From Athripsodes cinereus (taxonomy: Eukaryota > Arthropoda > Insecta > Trichoptera > Leptoceridae): DNA of 64,000 nt. The notes beneath the pieces are model-generated. The model made no database searches. It was not told where the DNA came from and saw only the letters and a program-made list of their open reading frames with translations. Below, piece after piece: positions 46,701 through 54,419 of this stretch; the first letter of the stretch is position 1; each line of letters begins with the position of its first letter. The stretch lies in NCBI GenBank assembly GCA_947579605.1, contig OX388307.1:29303237-29367236 (forward strand), in the 5' to 3' direction. Position numbers and translations under genes: made by a program.

Positions 46701-49491
46701 ATGGCATGCACGTATATCATGACAATAACGTGATATATTTTGTCATGGGTGACGTCTCATACGTCATGTGTTACCCTGTGTTTTGCTGTCCACGCATAAC
46801 TCTTAGATAATGTGCCCATACCAATATAATTCACTACCGGATGTTGGACAATTTAAAATACCATCAATTTTTCAGAAATATCTCATACATTGGAAATAAT
46901 AATGGTTATGCAAATGAAGTCAATAAAACTTTATATTGAGGATTGTTACAACGACCAAACAATCATCGAAAATTTCATCATTATCGTATTACACTGCTTC
47001 CCTTTCGGGGTATGCAGAAAAAGTTGAACACCATTTATTTCTGTCCATGCGCACGCTTGTTTCTTCAACAACATTCATGCTGTTCCTCTCGTGCATTCTT
47101 TCTGATTCGTTCTCCTCAGGACATTTCTATCCTTGAGGATATAGTATACGTGACCTAGTCATTTGATTCTGGGATGACCACGTTTTCGAACACTCTTTTT
47201 CATAGTTCGAAATCTTTGCATTATTATTTCATTGAAAAGTAGCAAATATGAAAAATAAACTCCAATTGTCGTTCCATAACAATATTATATGATTTATTTT
47301 AATAATCTTTTCATCACATTTTTTTTACAAATTACTTCAAATGTGTCTTTTACTACTACTACTACTACTACTTTACCATCACGGCATATCCCACAAGTGG
47401 GGTAGCCAGCAGATCAGCTGCATGTAAGAAACATGCAAACTGTCCTCTTCGTGCCAATATAAAATCAAGACATTCAGGATGGGTGGCAAGCCTCATCGCT
47501 GAATTTAAGAAGTAAAATGTCTTAATTTTTTCGAACACCTGCCTTTTACAGGACACTCGAAAACTTACGCAGAAGAGTGGGAGACCAATTCTTTACCGGG
47601 TGCTACACGGGATGTGTCTTTTATGTTCTCTGAAATAGCCCAACTCGAGAAGACCTATATTTGACAAAGGAAATCAATCTATACGGTTCTCGAGATTAAT
47701 TATTTGGAAACATTCTTTTAAATGTCTACAACTAAACCATGAACAATAAATACTACATATGTTTGAGATTAAATAATATGTAATTATATTATTGACTATT
47801 TCTTTACAAACAATGTCAATCTTGTCATCGTATCAAAATGGCGTCAAAAAAAGTTATATGCATACAGCTAACTTGGCAACCCTGCATTATTTATAAAAAA
47901 TGTGGTTCTATTAAATTAGAAAATAATAGCTACCTCAATTCTGAAAGGTTGTGACTATTTTCTTTTCAGAGGTAGAGTTATTTCTGTCAATACGCTACCA
48001 TCATTCATCAAATAGGTAATCACAAAATGTAAACGATAAATTGATTGATCGTTTGAAATAAAATATAACCCCAAAAGTATCTATTGACAATGTCAATCTC
48101 TGTCCACCCTGTGAAACTACAAATTATGAACATATGTATTTACACAACACCTGTACAAACTAAATTAAAACAATACAAAAAGGTTTATCGAGAATTTAAT
48201 ACAACTTTAAAGATAAAGTATGATCATGATACATAAGTTCTTAGTTTTGTAACTTTATTGTTATATGAATTCATTTTTTCGTGAAGAATCCGGCAAAGAA
48301 TTGGTCTCTCACTCTTTCCCGTAAGTTTTAGAGTGTCCTGTAATTGGTAGCTGTTCGAAAAAACAAAGACATTTTAATTCAACAATGAGGTTTGCCACTC
48401 ATCCTTGATGCCTTTTGGCATGGAGAGGACAGCTTGCATGTTCATTAAATGCAGAATCGTGTAAACTATATAAAGTGTTTGATACTTCATATTATTTATC
48501 CAGTGGCAACTCCACTTAGATACCGAATTGATACAGATAAATAAGTCAATATAAAAGAACTTATAGTCATGTTTTTCTTTGTTCCAGCTCTTTCCAAGCT
48601 TATATGGCCTGCTCAGTGAGTACAGTCCGGATGCAATGTGGAGATGATTCTGCAGAATTCACCAGAGAGTTTCTTCATAAGCTGGGCGACACACTCATTA
48701 AGGTATGGATACAATAATACCTTATATTAATAACAATAAGGAATGTAGTAAATGTCCAACCTGACGGTAGGGTGTAAGAAATTTATATTCCGAGATTCAT
48801 AATTTAAATCTTGATCCTCGACTTTCTCGTTTCACGACATTTACATCAGATTAGTGAGAACTCTGCAATAACAGCCTTTTTAAATTCTCAATAACAAAAA
48901 GATGAACTCAGTGATGAACAATTTATGTCAAACAACAAAATGTAAGATGAAAATTGTATAACAAAACGCTTCAAGAAATTTGTAAACAGTAAATTATCAC
49001 ATACGACAACGCTTCGCTTGCTCCTGGATGTATGCAACTTCTAGAGTGCTGCCAAAAAAAATGTTGAACGTACATTATAATTATGTCTTGGCCGTTCAAA
49101 GTGATTTCAACAAAATTACATTTGTTTCTCACATGTTTGTTAACACGAAATTATTATCCGCTTTTTTGTGAACGTTGCTATTAGCCATATCTTATTTTTA
49201 TTTTTTTAAATAGTTATGATATTACATAGTGTTGACATTATCGCTATCTTCTGTGAAATCATTTTCATTTTAACTATTGTAAGTTTTTTTTTTTTTTTTT
49301 CACAGATGCACTGTCGAGAATATCCCGAAGGAAGCGCTCAGTGTGCTCAATATATGAGCTACAGCTCATCCTCTACCATCTCACCGTCAGTACTACTAAC
49401 TCTGGCTCTCCCAGCACTAATAGCTCTTTTATTACAAACTGGTTTACTAACAAATCATCACATTAACAATAATTATAATATATTCAATTGA
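34630..49491 (+). CDS. Four-exon gene for a secreted or anchored cysteine-rich protein (218 aa)
   Basis: Joining 34630-34700, 40495-40779, 48588-48702 and 49306-49491 gives 657 nt, an uninterrupted frame of 218 residues plus stop. All introns are GT-AG, with phases 2, 2 and 0 that match on both sides. The start ATG has A at -3 and G at +4. Residues 1-20 look like a signal peptide (core VHISLFLLHLAT). Residues 32-170 hold 11 Cys (32, 40, 64, 79, 90, 118, 119, 127, 136, 160, 170), including a CC pair at the second splice junction. Residues 185-206 are hydrophobic after a Ser-rich stretch (175-185), suggesting a GPI-anchor signal or a single membrane pass with a 12-residue tail. The C-x3-V-x3-CG pattern recalls insect and nematode secreted Cys-rich domains such as T20D4.11/DUF1397 types, but I cannot assign a family. 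Function unknown. Exon 1 is the least certain part. Confidence 0.8.
35110..35240 (-). repeat. SINE-B copy, 5' half
   Basis: CTCTGTGCCAACAAAAAATT, AAGACATCCAGGATAGGTGG, TCTCATCGCTGAATTAAGAT and ACTCAAAACTTACGGTAAGA. The 3' hairpin region is missing. Lies in intron 1. Confidence 0.75.
35362..35470 (+). mobile_element. SINE-C copy, diverged
   Basis: Box B-like GGGTTCTATTC, then TCCCGACCCACTACAACTTC, ATGACACAAG and a TTTGAATTTATT end. It matches the order of landmarks in the better copy at 45602. Confidence 0.5.
35518..35724. mobile_element. 207-bp MITE with long inverted repeats (copy 1)
   Basis: Arms start CAGAGGCCTGAGTCAATAAC on each strand and continue ACGTTACGTTTTCGTTCCGT and, further in, a part related to GACGATGTTGC. 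The arms meet near the centre, so almost the whole element is one imperfect hairpin. A second copy of the same length is at 62048-62254. No target duplication is evident. Confidence 0.9.
36040..36222 (+). mobile_element. 5'-truncated LINE end (family F), 183 bp, with 13-bp duplication
   Basis: TAATTCTTTTTAA occurs at 36027-36039 and 36223-36235. The insert holds the last codons and 3' end of the same LINE as 38724-39109 (GTGGGTCTCAAGATGG, CTGCTACGTCAGCCGGGTC, then AATAAAGTTATTTCAACA). Lies in intron 1. Confidence 0.93.
36475..36581. mobile_element. 107-bp hairpin MITE
   Basis: AGGGATTAC at the left and GTAATCCCT at the right. Inverted similarity continues through CATAATTATTAT and AAATTA to the centre. 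Lies in intron 1; no duplication seen. Confidence 0.65.
36590..37820. other. Intron 1, AT-rich, no further element seen
   Basis: Very AT-rich. A weak SINE-B-like patch on the minus strand at about 37683-37745 (CTCTCTGTGC, TCAGAATAAGTGG) is too diverged to delimit. Confidence 0.4.
37825..38000 (+). repeat. SINE-B copy, degraded
   Basis: AGCACTCTCACTCTTTTCTG and GATTTTGAGTGTTCTTTGA at the 5' side, then GATGTGCCACCCATCCTATT and TCGGCACGGAATAAACAACT. The 3' hairpin is gone. Confidence 0.55.
38724..39109 (+). mobile_element. 5'-truncated LINE end (family F), 386 bp, with 15-bp duplication
   Basis: CAATCGTTTAAGTAT occurs at 38709-38723 and 39110-39124, so the insertion is exactly delimited. Frame 38724-39014 encodes the C-terminus of a LINE protein with a zinc knuckle (PCCTCGTGAQYAEHILWECP) like that ending R1- or Loa-type polyproteins, stopping at TAG. 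The 3' end carries GGAGTCCTTGGACTCC (an inverted pair) and AATAAAGCTATTTCAA. Lies in intron 1. Confidence 0.95.
39660..39850 (-). mobile_element. Probable LINE 3' end
   Basis: A T-rich start (TTTTTATTTTATTACACG), then A/C-rich sequence with GATGCTGCCCAACTAGG. It resembles the minus-strand tail at 12315 in layout only. Confidence 0.4.
39960..40068 (-). repeat. SINE-B copy, 3' half, diverged
   Basis: TTATTACCACATTTTCCACA, AGTGAGATAG, TGTCCTCTTTGTACCATAAA and GCATTCAGGATATTTG. Confidence 0.65.
40298..40415 (+). repeat. SINE-B copy, 3' half
   Basis: CACCCATCCTGAATGCCTTA, AGGACAGTTGTGTGTTTATT, GCCGGTAACTCCACTTGTGA and ATGCCATGATGATGTTATAG, followed by TAGTAGTAATAA. It ends about 80 bp before exon 2. 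Confidence 0.8.
40495..40779 (+). other. Exon 2 of the cysteine-rich protein gene
   Basis: Acceptor ACAG at 40491-40494, donor GTGAGT at 40780. Encodes residues 24 (part) to 119 (part), with Cys 32, 40, 64, 79, 90 and 118. The stretch LFTGLRCIREYTRRCMNGEQ is rich in charged residues. Base composition is clearly less AT-rich than the flanking intron, supporting coding status. Confidence 0.9.
41140..41216 (+). pseudogene. 77-bp RTE-like LINE 3' fragment with 7-bp duplication
   Basis: ATCTTTA at 41133-41139 and 41217-41223 flanks it. Frame 41149-41202 encodes RRSEWRRLVSALSREER and a stop, a C-terminal pattern like that of RTE proteins, then GGGCGATGATGATG as a tandem-repeat tail. Extreme 5' truncation. 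The sequence differs from the 15717 element, so it is another RTE subfamily. Confidence 0.8.
41291..41483 (-). mobile_element. tRNA-derived SINE (SINE-A), full length
   Basis: A long T-run (A tail on the sense strand), a GGGTTTGTTATAAACCC stem, CTCCCCTTTCACGGCACAAG on the sense strand and box B GGTTCGATCCC near 41430-41420. The 5' start GTTCGTCGGTAGCCTGG is at the right. It abuts the foldback element 10 bp further on. Confidence 0.9.
41493..41690. repeat. Foldback element: 198-bp near-perfect hairpin
   Basis: Arms of about 94 bp differ at about one position (GAGATCATTG against GAGGTCATTG) around a 10-bp centre, CAACAGTGAC. Arm landmarks are TGATATAATGAAAAC, TACTATGATTTATTTG, ACCAGGTTTCGACC and CATTGTCAAACT. 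Such a structure would fold very stably in RNA. Shares arm motifs with 8124, 52520 and the half copy at 30655. Confidence 0.95.
42188..42275 (-). repeat. SINE-B remnant, 3' half
   Basis: ACACCATCAGGACAACTTCT, CAGCGAACTAACTGCATGCA, ATAAATATATGG and GTCCTTTCTGTGCCAC. Confidence 0.65.
43188..43330 (-). mobile_element. 3' end of a LINE (family E)
   Basis: TTACAGTACATTGATCACAA, CACAATCAATATTCAGGGGG and GCAAAGGCGCGATTGCTTCC in the family order; the tail is the ATTATTCATTT at the left. The small frame at 43108-43344 crosses it and is not a gene. Confidence 0.75.
43600..43686 (+). mobile_element. 3' end of a LINE (family D)
   Basis: Ends with AAAGGCTGATACAGCCGTTT (stem-loop), TATTATGTAAAATAAATAAA. 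The 5' edge is unclear. Confidence 0.6.
43690..45600. other. Intron 2, no further element seen
   Basis: AT-rich. The patch 45300-45430 is less AT-rich and lies in an open frame (45222-45533), but has no splice fit with the gene and no recognisable motif. Confidence 0.4.
45602..45755 (+). mobile_element. tRNA-derived SINE (SINE-C)
   Basis: The tRNA-like head is AGGTGGTTGGTAGTCTCGG (box A-like) then GAGTTCGAGTCC (box B). The body has CAGTCCCGACCTAGTTCACA, TTCATGATACAAGCG and TTAGGTTTATTTGG, ending in a T-rich stretch. The body landmarks run parallel to SINE-A (ACACAAG, TTTGG), so the two may be distant relatives. Confidence 0.65.
45760..46960. other. Intron 2, unclassified
   Basis: 45880-46060 is richer in G+C (GGGGTCGTAACCGGTAGGGG, GTAGCGTCGGCCCTGACG) and may be part of an unrecognised repeat. 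The rest is AT-rich. Confidence 0.35.
46965..47205 (-). pseudogene. RTE-like LINE C-terminal fragment, decayed
   Basis: On the minus strand the last codons read DRNKWCSTFSAYPEREAV and stop at 46989. They match the DRRKWRSILSAYPAREAA end of the 15717 LINE. Further 5' come KRGHPRIK, an in-frame stop and LKDRNVLRRTNQKECTR in a shifted frame. The tail is GATAATGATGA-like. Lies in intron 2 in opposite orientation to the gene. Confidence 0.8.
47353..47611 (-). mobile_element. SINE-B reference copy with 12-bp target duplication
   Basis: ATGTGTCTTTTA occurs at 47341-47352 and 47612-47623, exactly bounding the copy. Sense strand: starts CCCGTGTAGCACCCGGTAAA, then TTTTCGAGTGTCCTGTAAAA, a box B-like GTGTTCGAAAA, GCGATGAGGCTTGCCACCCA, TCCTGAATGTCTTGAT, GCACGAAGAGGACAG, and the 3' hairpin CTACCCCACTTGTGGGATAT with GCCGTGATGGTA and (GTA)n. 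No clear tRNA fold. The 3' end resembles that of the RTE LINE at 18725-18763. Lies in intron 2. Confidence 0.93.
48292..48450 (+). repeat. SINE-B copy, 5' two-thirds
   Basis: CCGGCAAAGAATTGGTCTCT, GTAAGTTTTAGAGTGTCCTG, GCTGTTCGAAAAAACAAAGA, AATGAGGTTTGCCACTCATC and GGAGAGGACAGCTTGCATGT. The 3' hairpin is decayed. It ends about 140 bp before exon 3. Confidence 0.85.
48588..48702 (+). other. Exon 3 of the cysteine-rich protein gene
   Basis: Acceptor CCAG at 48584-48587, donor GTATGG at 48703. The first base completes Cys119; then residues 120-157, SFQAYMACSVSTVRMQCGDD and following, with Cys 127 and 136. Ends in phase 0. Confidence 0.9.
48703..49305 (+). other. Intron 3 (603 bp)
   Basis: Donor GTATGG, acceptor preceded by a long T-run and CACAG. 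No repeat recognised. Confidence 0.85.
49306..49491 (+). other. Exon 4 (coding part): last Cys pair and C-terminal hydrophobic segment
   Basis: Encodes residues 158-218: MHCREYPEGSAQCAQYMSYS, a Ser/Thr stretch, then a hydrophobic run (SPSVLLTLALPALIALLLQT), a short polar tail and TGA at 49489-49491. A hydrophobic run this close to the end fits a GPI signal or tail anchor; the 12 polar residues after it make the GPI reading less typical. Confidence 0.88.
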
Positions 49492-49686
49492 TTTTATCTG
49501 TAGTAATAACAATAATAGTATAAATTGGACCTCATGTTATTTAATTTACTTTTAAATTAACTCTTTTATCTATTTAATTCATTAAAAGAGGCTGGTTAAA
49601 AGTAAATAATAATTCATTATTATATGCTATTTTGCGTGATTTGATGGAATTTAAAATATTAGTAATACACCTTGTATTTACTCTTG

Positions 49687-49692
49687 AATAAA
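49687..49692 (+). terminator. Candidate polyadenylation signal AATAAA
   Basis: First canonical AATAAA downstream of the stop codon, about 195 bp after it. The true 3' end cannot be fixed by sequence alone. Confidence 0.4.
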
Positions 49693-49699
49693 ATAGTAA

Positions 49700-52515
49700 G
49701 TTGATAAATCTATACAAAATATGCTTAATTTGGAGGGACATTTATGTTCTATAATGTGCATATAATATTTTATTTAAAATTGCATGTCTAAGAATATTGG
49801 TTTGTGTCCATTCTATTGAAAAAAATATCAGAAGTAATGGAAAATTAATATCGAAATATATTGTATTAATTTGGTTCTGATACGAAACTTTTAACCATTT
49901 TTTTCTAATGCACATGAATATTTATAAAAGATTTGAGACAACATAAAAAGAATTTTTGCATTTTTTTTTAGTTTATTACATATAAAAATATTATATCTAT
50001 CTATACCCTCACCTCACATCTCAGGTGAGGAAGTAGAGAAAACTGAGCGCCATATTGTTTTGAATATATATTTATAGACTCACAATATTTAAATAGGCAA
50101 AAATCAAGTGATATGATAAACTTGTGATCATATGTAATTAATATAAATATTACACTGAAAATATTTAGTTTCAATGCAATTAATAAAATTTCAAATATTA
50201 AAGTAATCAAATTTTAACCATATTATACATATGTACTGTGTAATATATTTATAGATATTTATACTTTTTTGTAAATAATTCTTCATTTATATAACTAAGA
50301 CACCATCACGGAATATACTGACATAGAATTCGAAGACTTTGCTTGATACTATGCACTATAAATTTTTAAAAAAGCAGTACCTTAGTTTTTTTTTGATATT
50401 CATTCTAAAATCTTCAAGATGAAGTCCGTAGTTATTTAATAAAATGTTATGATTTGATATACATACATCCTTTCTAGAATTACAAGATTTTTTAAAAATT
50501 TTCATGAATTAATATATATATGCATGGTAATTTTGAAAACCATTTCAGAAAATTCCACATACCTACATATTATAGAAAAAATATTTGTAATGAAAAACTT
50601 TTAGAATATTTGTTAATAGTTTCATACTATCAACAGGTTTCTGCAAATCCTAGCTTTTTTCAAAATAACATTTAAAAAGCAGTCATCTAGTTCCTTTCTA
50701 ACGTGAATTACTCAACACCTATGTTGTATTTAAGAAAATTAATTGAATATTTAACTATAGGCAAAAAACTTTATAATTTTTTAGAACCTAAATTAATCTT
50801 AGCTAGTAGTTTTCATGTATGTTGTTTGCGACATCTAAACCATGTTTTGATTATTTATCTGTTGATTTAATTATTCCAGGAGATGTCGGGTTATTTGTTA
50901 TTTATTTAGTTATAAGTATTATGATCTAGAGCTATGAATTAAAAAAAATGATTTTGATTGACTTATTTGCGTCTAAAATCTAATGAAATAGAAAACATCA
51001 ATTTGATTTAAATATATCCTCATGATTTTTCTGCCGTTTTAGGCTGTATGTATCATATTTGTAAATATTATAGTTATTTAATTTTAAAAAAAATATTTAA
51101 TATTCCTTAAATATTGATTTGAACTCAAAAATTATTTAAGAAAATGTGTTGATTTTTCAAATAGTTTAATTAAATAAAGTTTAGTGATTAATTGGTCACG
51201 ATCCGACTTTCATAAGTTTCCGTTCCATCATCAGATTACGTAAAATTGATATCAAATCCCATGGAAGTACTAAACAAAAGTATATTTTAACCAATTTAAC
51301 ACGATCTTTCATCAAGTACCGTTGGTAGACAATGTAGAATTTAAAATTTTCACTATTTTTCTTTGGAAAAGAATAAATAGAGAATAGTTTAACATGTTTA
51401 TAAACATGTAAACAGATATTAAAAATATATTTTATGTACTCCAATTTGCACGCACTCTGTTTTGTAATTTTTCCTTATTATATAATATTTTTGGCCTTAT
51501 AAGATACATGTTTTATATATAAAATGAAGATGTATAATAAAAATAAAATAACTTTTTTCTCTGAAACACATATCCATACATGTGTTTAAATAAAAAAAAT
51601 ATTAAATTTGTTCGATATTTTTTTGTATGTTATATAGTACGAAATCAACAATATTGTAATATAAAATCGATAACAAAGTATATTACTACATTATGGAGTA
51701 TGTTTTGCAACAATGGAGTAAGCCATAAAATCAAGGAAATCAGCAAAGTCTTAATTAAGGCTTAAAATTATATACTTGATTTACTTAATAATTATGTAAT
51801 ACTCAAACCTTTGTTTGTTCTCGAAAATCATTAAGGTGCGTTGTCGATCATCACCGCAAATTTAGACAGCTACTGTGAAACAGCGTCCGATACTTCACAA
51901 TAGCTGACGGCAAGTTGTGCTATGGTTATCTGTTGCTTCGCTTTACAACGCTTCTATACAGTTAGTGTTGACATGACGTTATTATGCTCTATGCGTCATC
52001 ACGTTAGTTTGAATCGTACATGTATCAGTGACTTGATATCATTATTAGAGGTTGGAGTATCTTAGACATTGTTTCAGAACATATTCTATAAAGAAATCAA
52101 CGTTAAATTTATGTAGTTTTTAGTAGTTTAATCGTATTTGTACATTCCATTAAATATTAAATTAAGATTAAATAAATATATGAATGTGTGTTATTTATTT
52201 TGTTTTGTCTAAAACTGCTTGTGACGGTATACATATACTTTCACAAAACATACAATTAAGAGTGTTATAATCAACATTATTAGTTTTAATATTATATTAT
52301 GCCTATGATTCATGTACATATAATTGTTTATTATTAATGCAATTATTAAATCTATACTACTGTAAAAATATGTAATAAGAAACGCTGAAAGCACCCTTAA
52401 AATGTATCATATTAAATATAAACATGCATAGCTAAATAATCTACTTTCAAAAATAACAATAGAAAAGTTATTTATTGTGTCGGTGCACAAGTAGTAGAAT
52501 TCCATAATTAGGTAA
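49700..52515. other. AT-rich, no gene or named repeat seen
   Basis: Unusually free of the repeat families found elsewhere up to about 51830, which could mean a long 3' untranslated region or simply single-copy DNA. GGTGCGTTGTCGATCATCAC at 51836 is discussed as a possible element end. Confidence 0.4.
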
Positions 52516-52519
52516 ATCA

Positions 52520-52667
52520 AAACAAGTGCTTCTTTCTACTATAGATTATAAACTGTGAGATAGGTGTCTTTCTGATTCTTGTTATGATTGATCTTTCTGA
52601 AGATTGATAGTGATCTGATAAATCTCTCTCACAATTTATAATCTATAGTAGAAAGAAACACTTGTTT
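52520..52667. repeat. Foldback element: 148-bp hairpin, arms about 43 bp
   Basis: AAACAAGTGCTTCTTTCTAC at the left and its inverse (two mismatches) at the right, both continuing TATAGATTATAAA-TGTGAGA. The centre has diverged. The outer arms resemble those of the 8124 hairpin (AAACAAG, then TTCTACTA). Confidence 0.85.
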
Positions 52668-52671
52668 CATT

Positions 52672-52706
<35 letters not shown>

Positions 52707-52860
52707 TTAACAATTCACGGCGCTAGCCTTTTACATGTTGTTATACATTTACATACATAGTTCTTATGATGTATATACAAGTGCAGAATATTAAGACACA
52801 ACAATCATAATAAAAAATAAAAAAAAACACAAAAAAGAACAACACAGCTCTCAGTATCAC
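52668..52860 (-). mobile_element. 3' end of a LINE (family D)
   Basis: A clean (TTTA)n run at about 52670-52708 (the tail), then on the sense strand the stem GTAAAAGGCTAGCGCCGTGA. The body is A-rich on the + strand. It starts immediately after the hairpin element, as if the LINE had integrated at its edge. Confidence 0.75.
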
Positions 52861-53394
52861 AGCATAAGTTATGAATGGAAAAAAAAGTCAATGGATCACA
52901 AGTCAATTAGATAGTAGGTTATATTGTCAAATTTTCAATAAAAGAGTATTTATGAGATTATTTCAAACAAAAATAAATGGGACGTCAAGTAGCACACAGT
53001 CTTTAAAAATGGATTTTGTAATTATGTACCTAATTATGGAGTTCTTCTTCGTGTGCATCGACACAATTAAAAAATTGATATGATTTTTTTGTACTGTACA
53101 AATTGTACATACATCTGTTGTAGACTTTTTAGTTATAGAAGTTACATTTGTATACCTGTTCAGTTCCTATATGTTTTAGAAGTAATGTTTTTTTTTTTAA
53201 ATACAGAAATAGTTAAGTTTTCAGAGGCAAAGAAAGCAATTATAATATATTTTCAATAGAAGAAAAGAGAAACATTAAATTTCCCAGTGCATAAATAGCA
53301 TCCTTCTTGCACCATAATAAACAAGATAAATTTCGATGTATTTGCGTAACCTAATAAGCTTAAAAAATTAAAGTTTTCAATTACCTGCCTTTCA

Positions 53395-53480
53395 CTAGAC
53401 ACTCTAATGCTTACTACTTATTACTTATGTCAGAATACAAAAAAGTTGAGAAACCTGTTCAATGCCGGGACCCCTTTGGG
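53395..53480 (-). repeat. SINE-B remnant, 5' third
   Basis: ACCTGCCTTTCACTAGACAC, TCTAATGCTTAC, then a 20-bp insertion, GTTGAGAAACCTGTTCAATG and CCGGGACCCCTTTGGG. Confidence 0.6.
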
Positions 53481-53927
53481 AATAGTTTAGATAAGATTTT
53501 TTTAATTAATTTAATATTTTGACAATATAATTAAGAGCATAAATTATTATGTTTATGTATTTTACTTATATGATTTATTTAAATCCAGATGAAATATTTA
53601 CTTGTGTGATTTTATTGTTTAGGCTTTTTTTGCTAGTTTAAGTTTTTTTCACGTGATTAAGAAAATTTATTTTAAATACGGCTTAATCTCGAAAGTATTA
53701 ATATGCATATCTTATTGTTAAATGTTTATTATAATAATTATGTTTTATCAATATTTTTTATTTCTACTTTCAATAAATGTGTAGTATAATTACAATTAAA
53801 ATTTGATGTTTTTTTTTTGTGTAAAAGTACGATTCCGTACTTCGCCGCAGACGAAAGACGGTGACTGTAAATAGTGTTCTTACGCAACAATATTATTATG
53901 ATACAAAGACTAAGAACAGCATTACTA

Positions 53928-54174
53928 CTACTACTATACCATCACGGCATATTACACAAGTGGGGTAGCCAGCAGATCAGCTGCATGTAAGAAACATGCA
54001 AACTGTCCTCTTCGTGCCAATATAAAATCAAGACATTCAGGATGGGTGGCAAGCCTCATCGCTGAATTTAAGAAGTAAAATGTCTTAATTTTTTCGAACA
54101 ACTGCCTTTTACAGGACACTCGAAAACTTACGCACAAGAGTGGGAGACCAATTCTTTACCGGGTGCTCCACGGG
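53928..54174 (-). mobile_element. SINE-B second reference copy with 12-bp target duplication
   Basis: ACAGCATTACTA occurs at 53916-53927 and 54175-54186. It differs from the 47353 copy at about five positions over roughly 238 bp (for example CATATCCCACAAG against CATATTACACAAG). Both are complete, in the same orientation and 6.6 kb apart, but with unrelated duplications, so they are separate insertions from one young source. Confidence 0.95.
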
Positions 54175-54189
54175 ACAGCATTACTATGA

Positions 54190-54310
54190 TTTATGATTTT
54201 AATAGAGAGAGCGTTGCCGAGCGAAGTAGCAGATATAAGCATTTTACAACTTCATATAATGTGCTGATCGACAACGCTCTCATATGAATCTATCATAAAT
54301 ATATATCTCA
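54190..54310. repeat. Inverted pair GAGAGCGTTG / CAACGCTCTC
   Basis: GAGAGAGCGTTGCCGAGC near 54206 and TGATCGACAACGCTCTC near 54265 form a short imperfect hairpin. The same GCGTTGTCGATC motif is at 51841. Possibly part of a larger element. Confidence 0.4.
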
Positions 54311-54419
54311 CATAAATACAGAGTGCAATCAATGTATTGCTGTCGGCCGTCGTGAGGTGACGCTATTTGCAATTTTTGAAGTTGCTGTGAAGCGCGGAAA
54401 CGCACCGTAAATGTTTATG

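Larger units (their letters stand above)
40780..48587 (+). other. Intron 2 (about 7.8 kb)
   Basis: Donor GTGAGT, acceptor TTTTCTTTGTTCCAG. Holds SINE-A, SINE-B and SINE-C copies, a 198-bp foldback hairpin, LINE ends and two RTE remnants. Confidence 0.85.
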
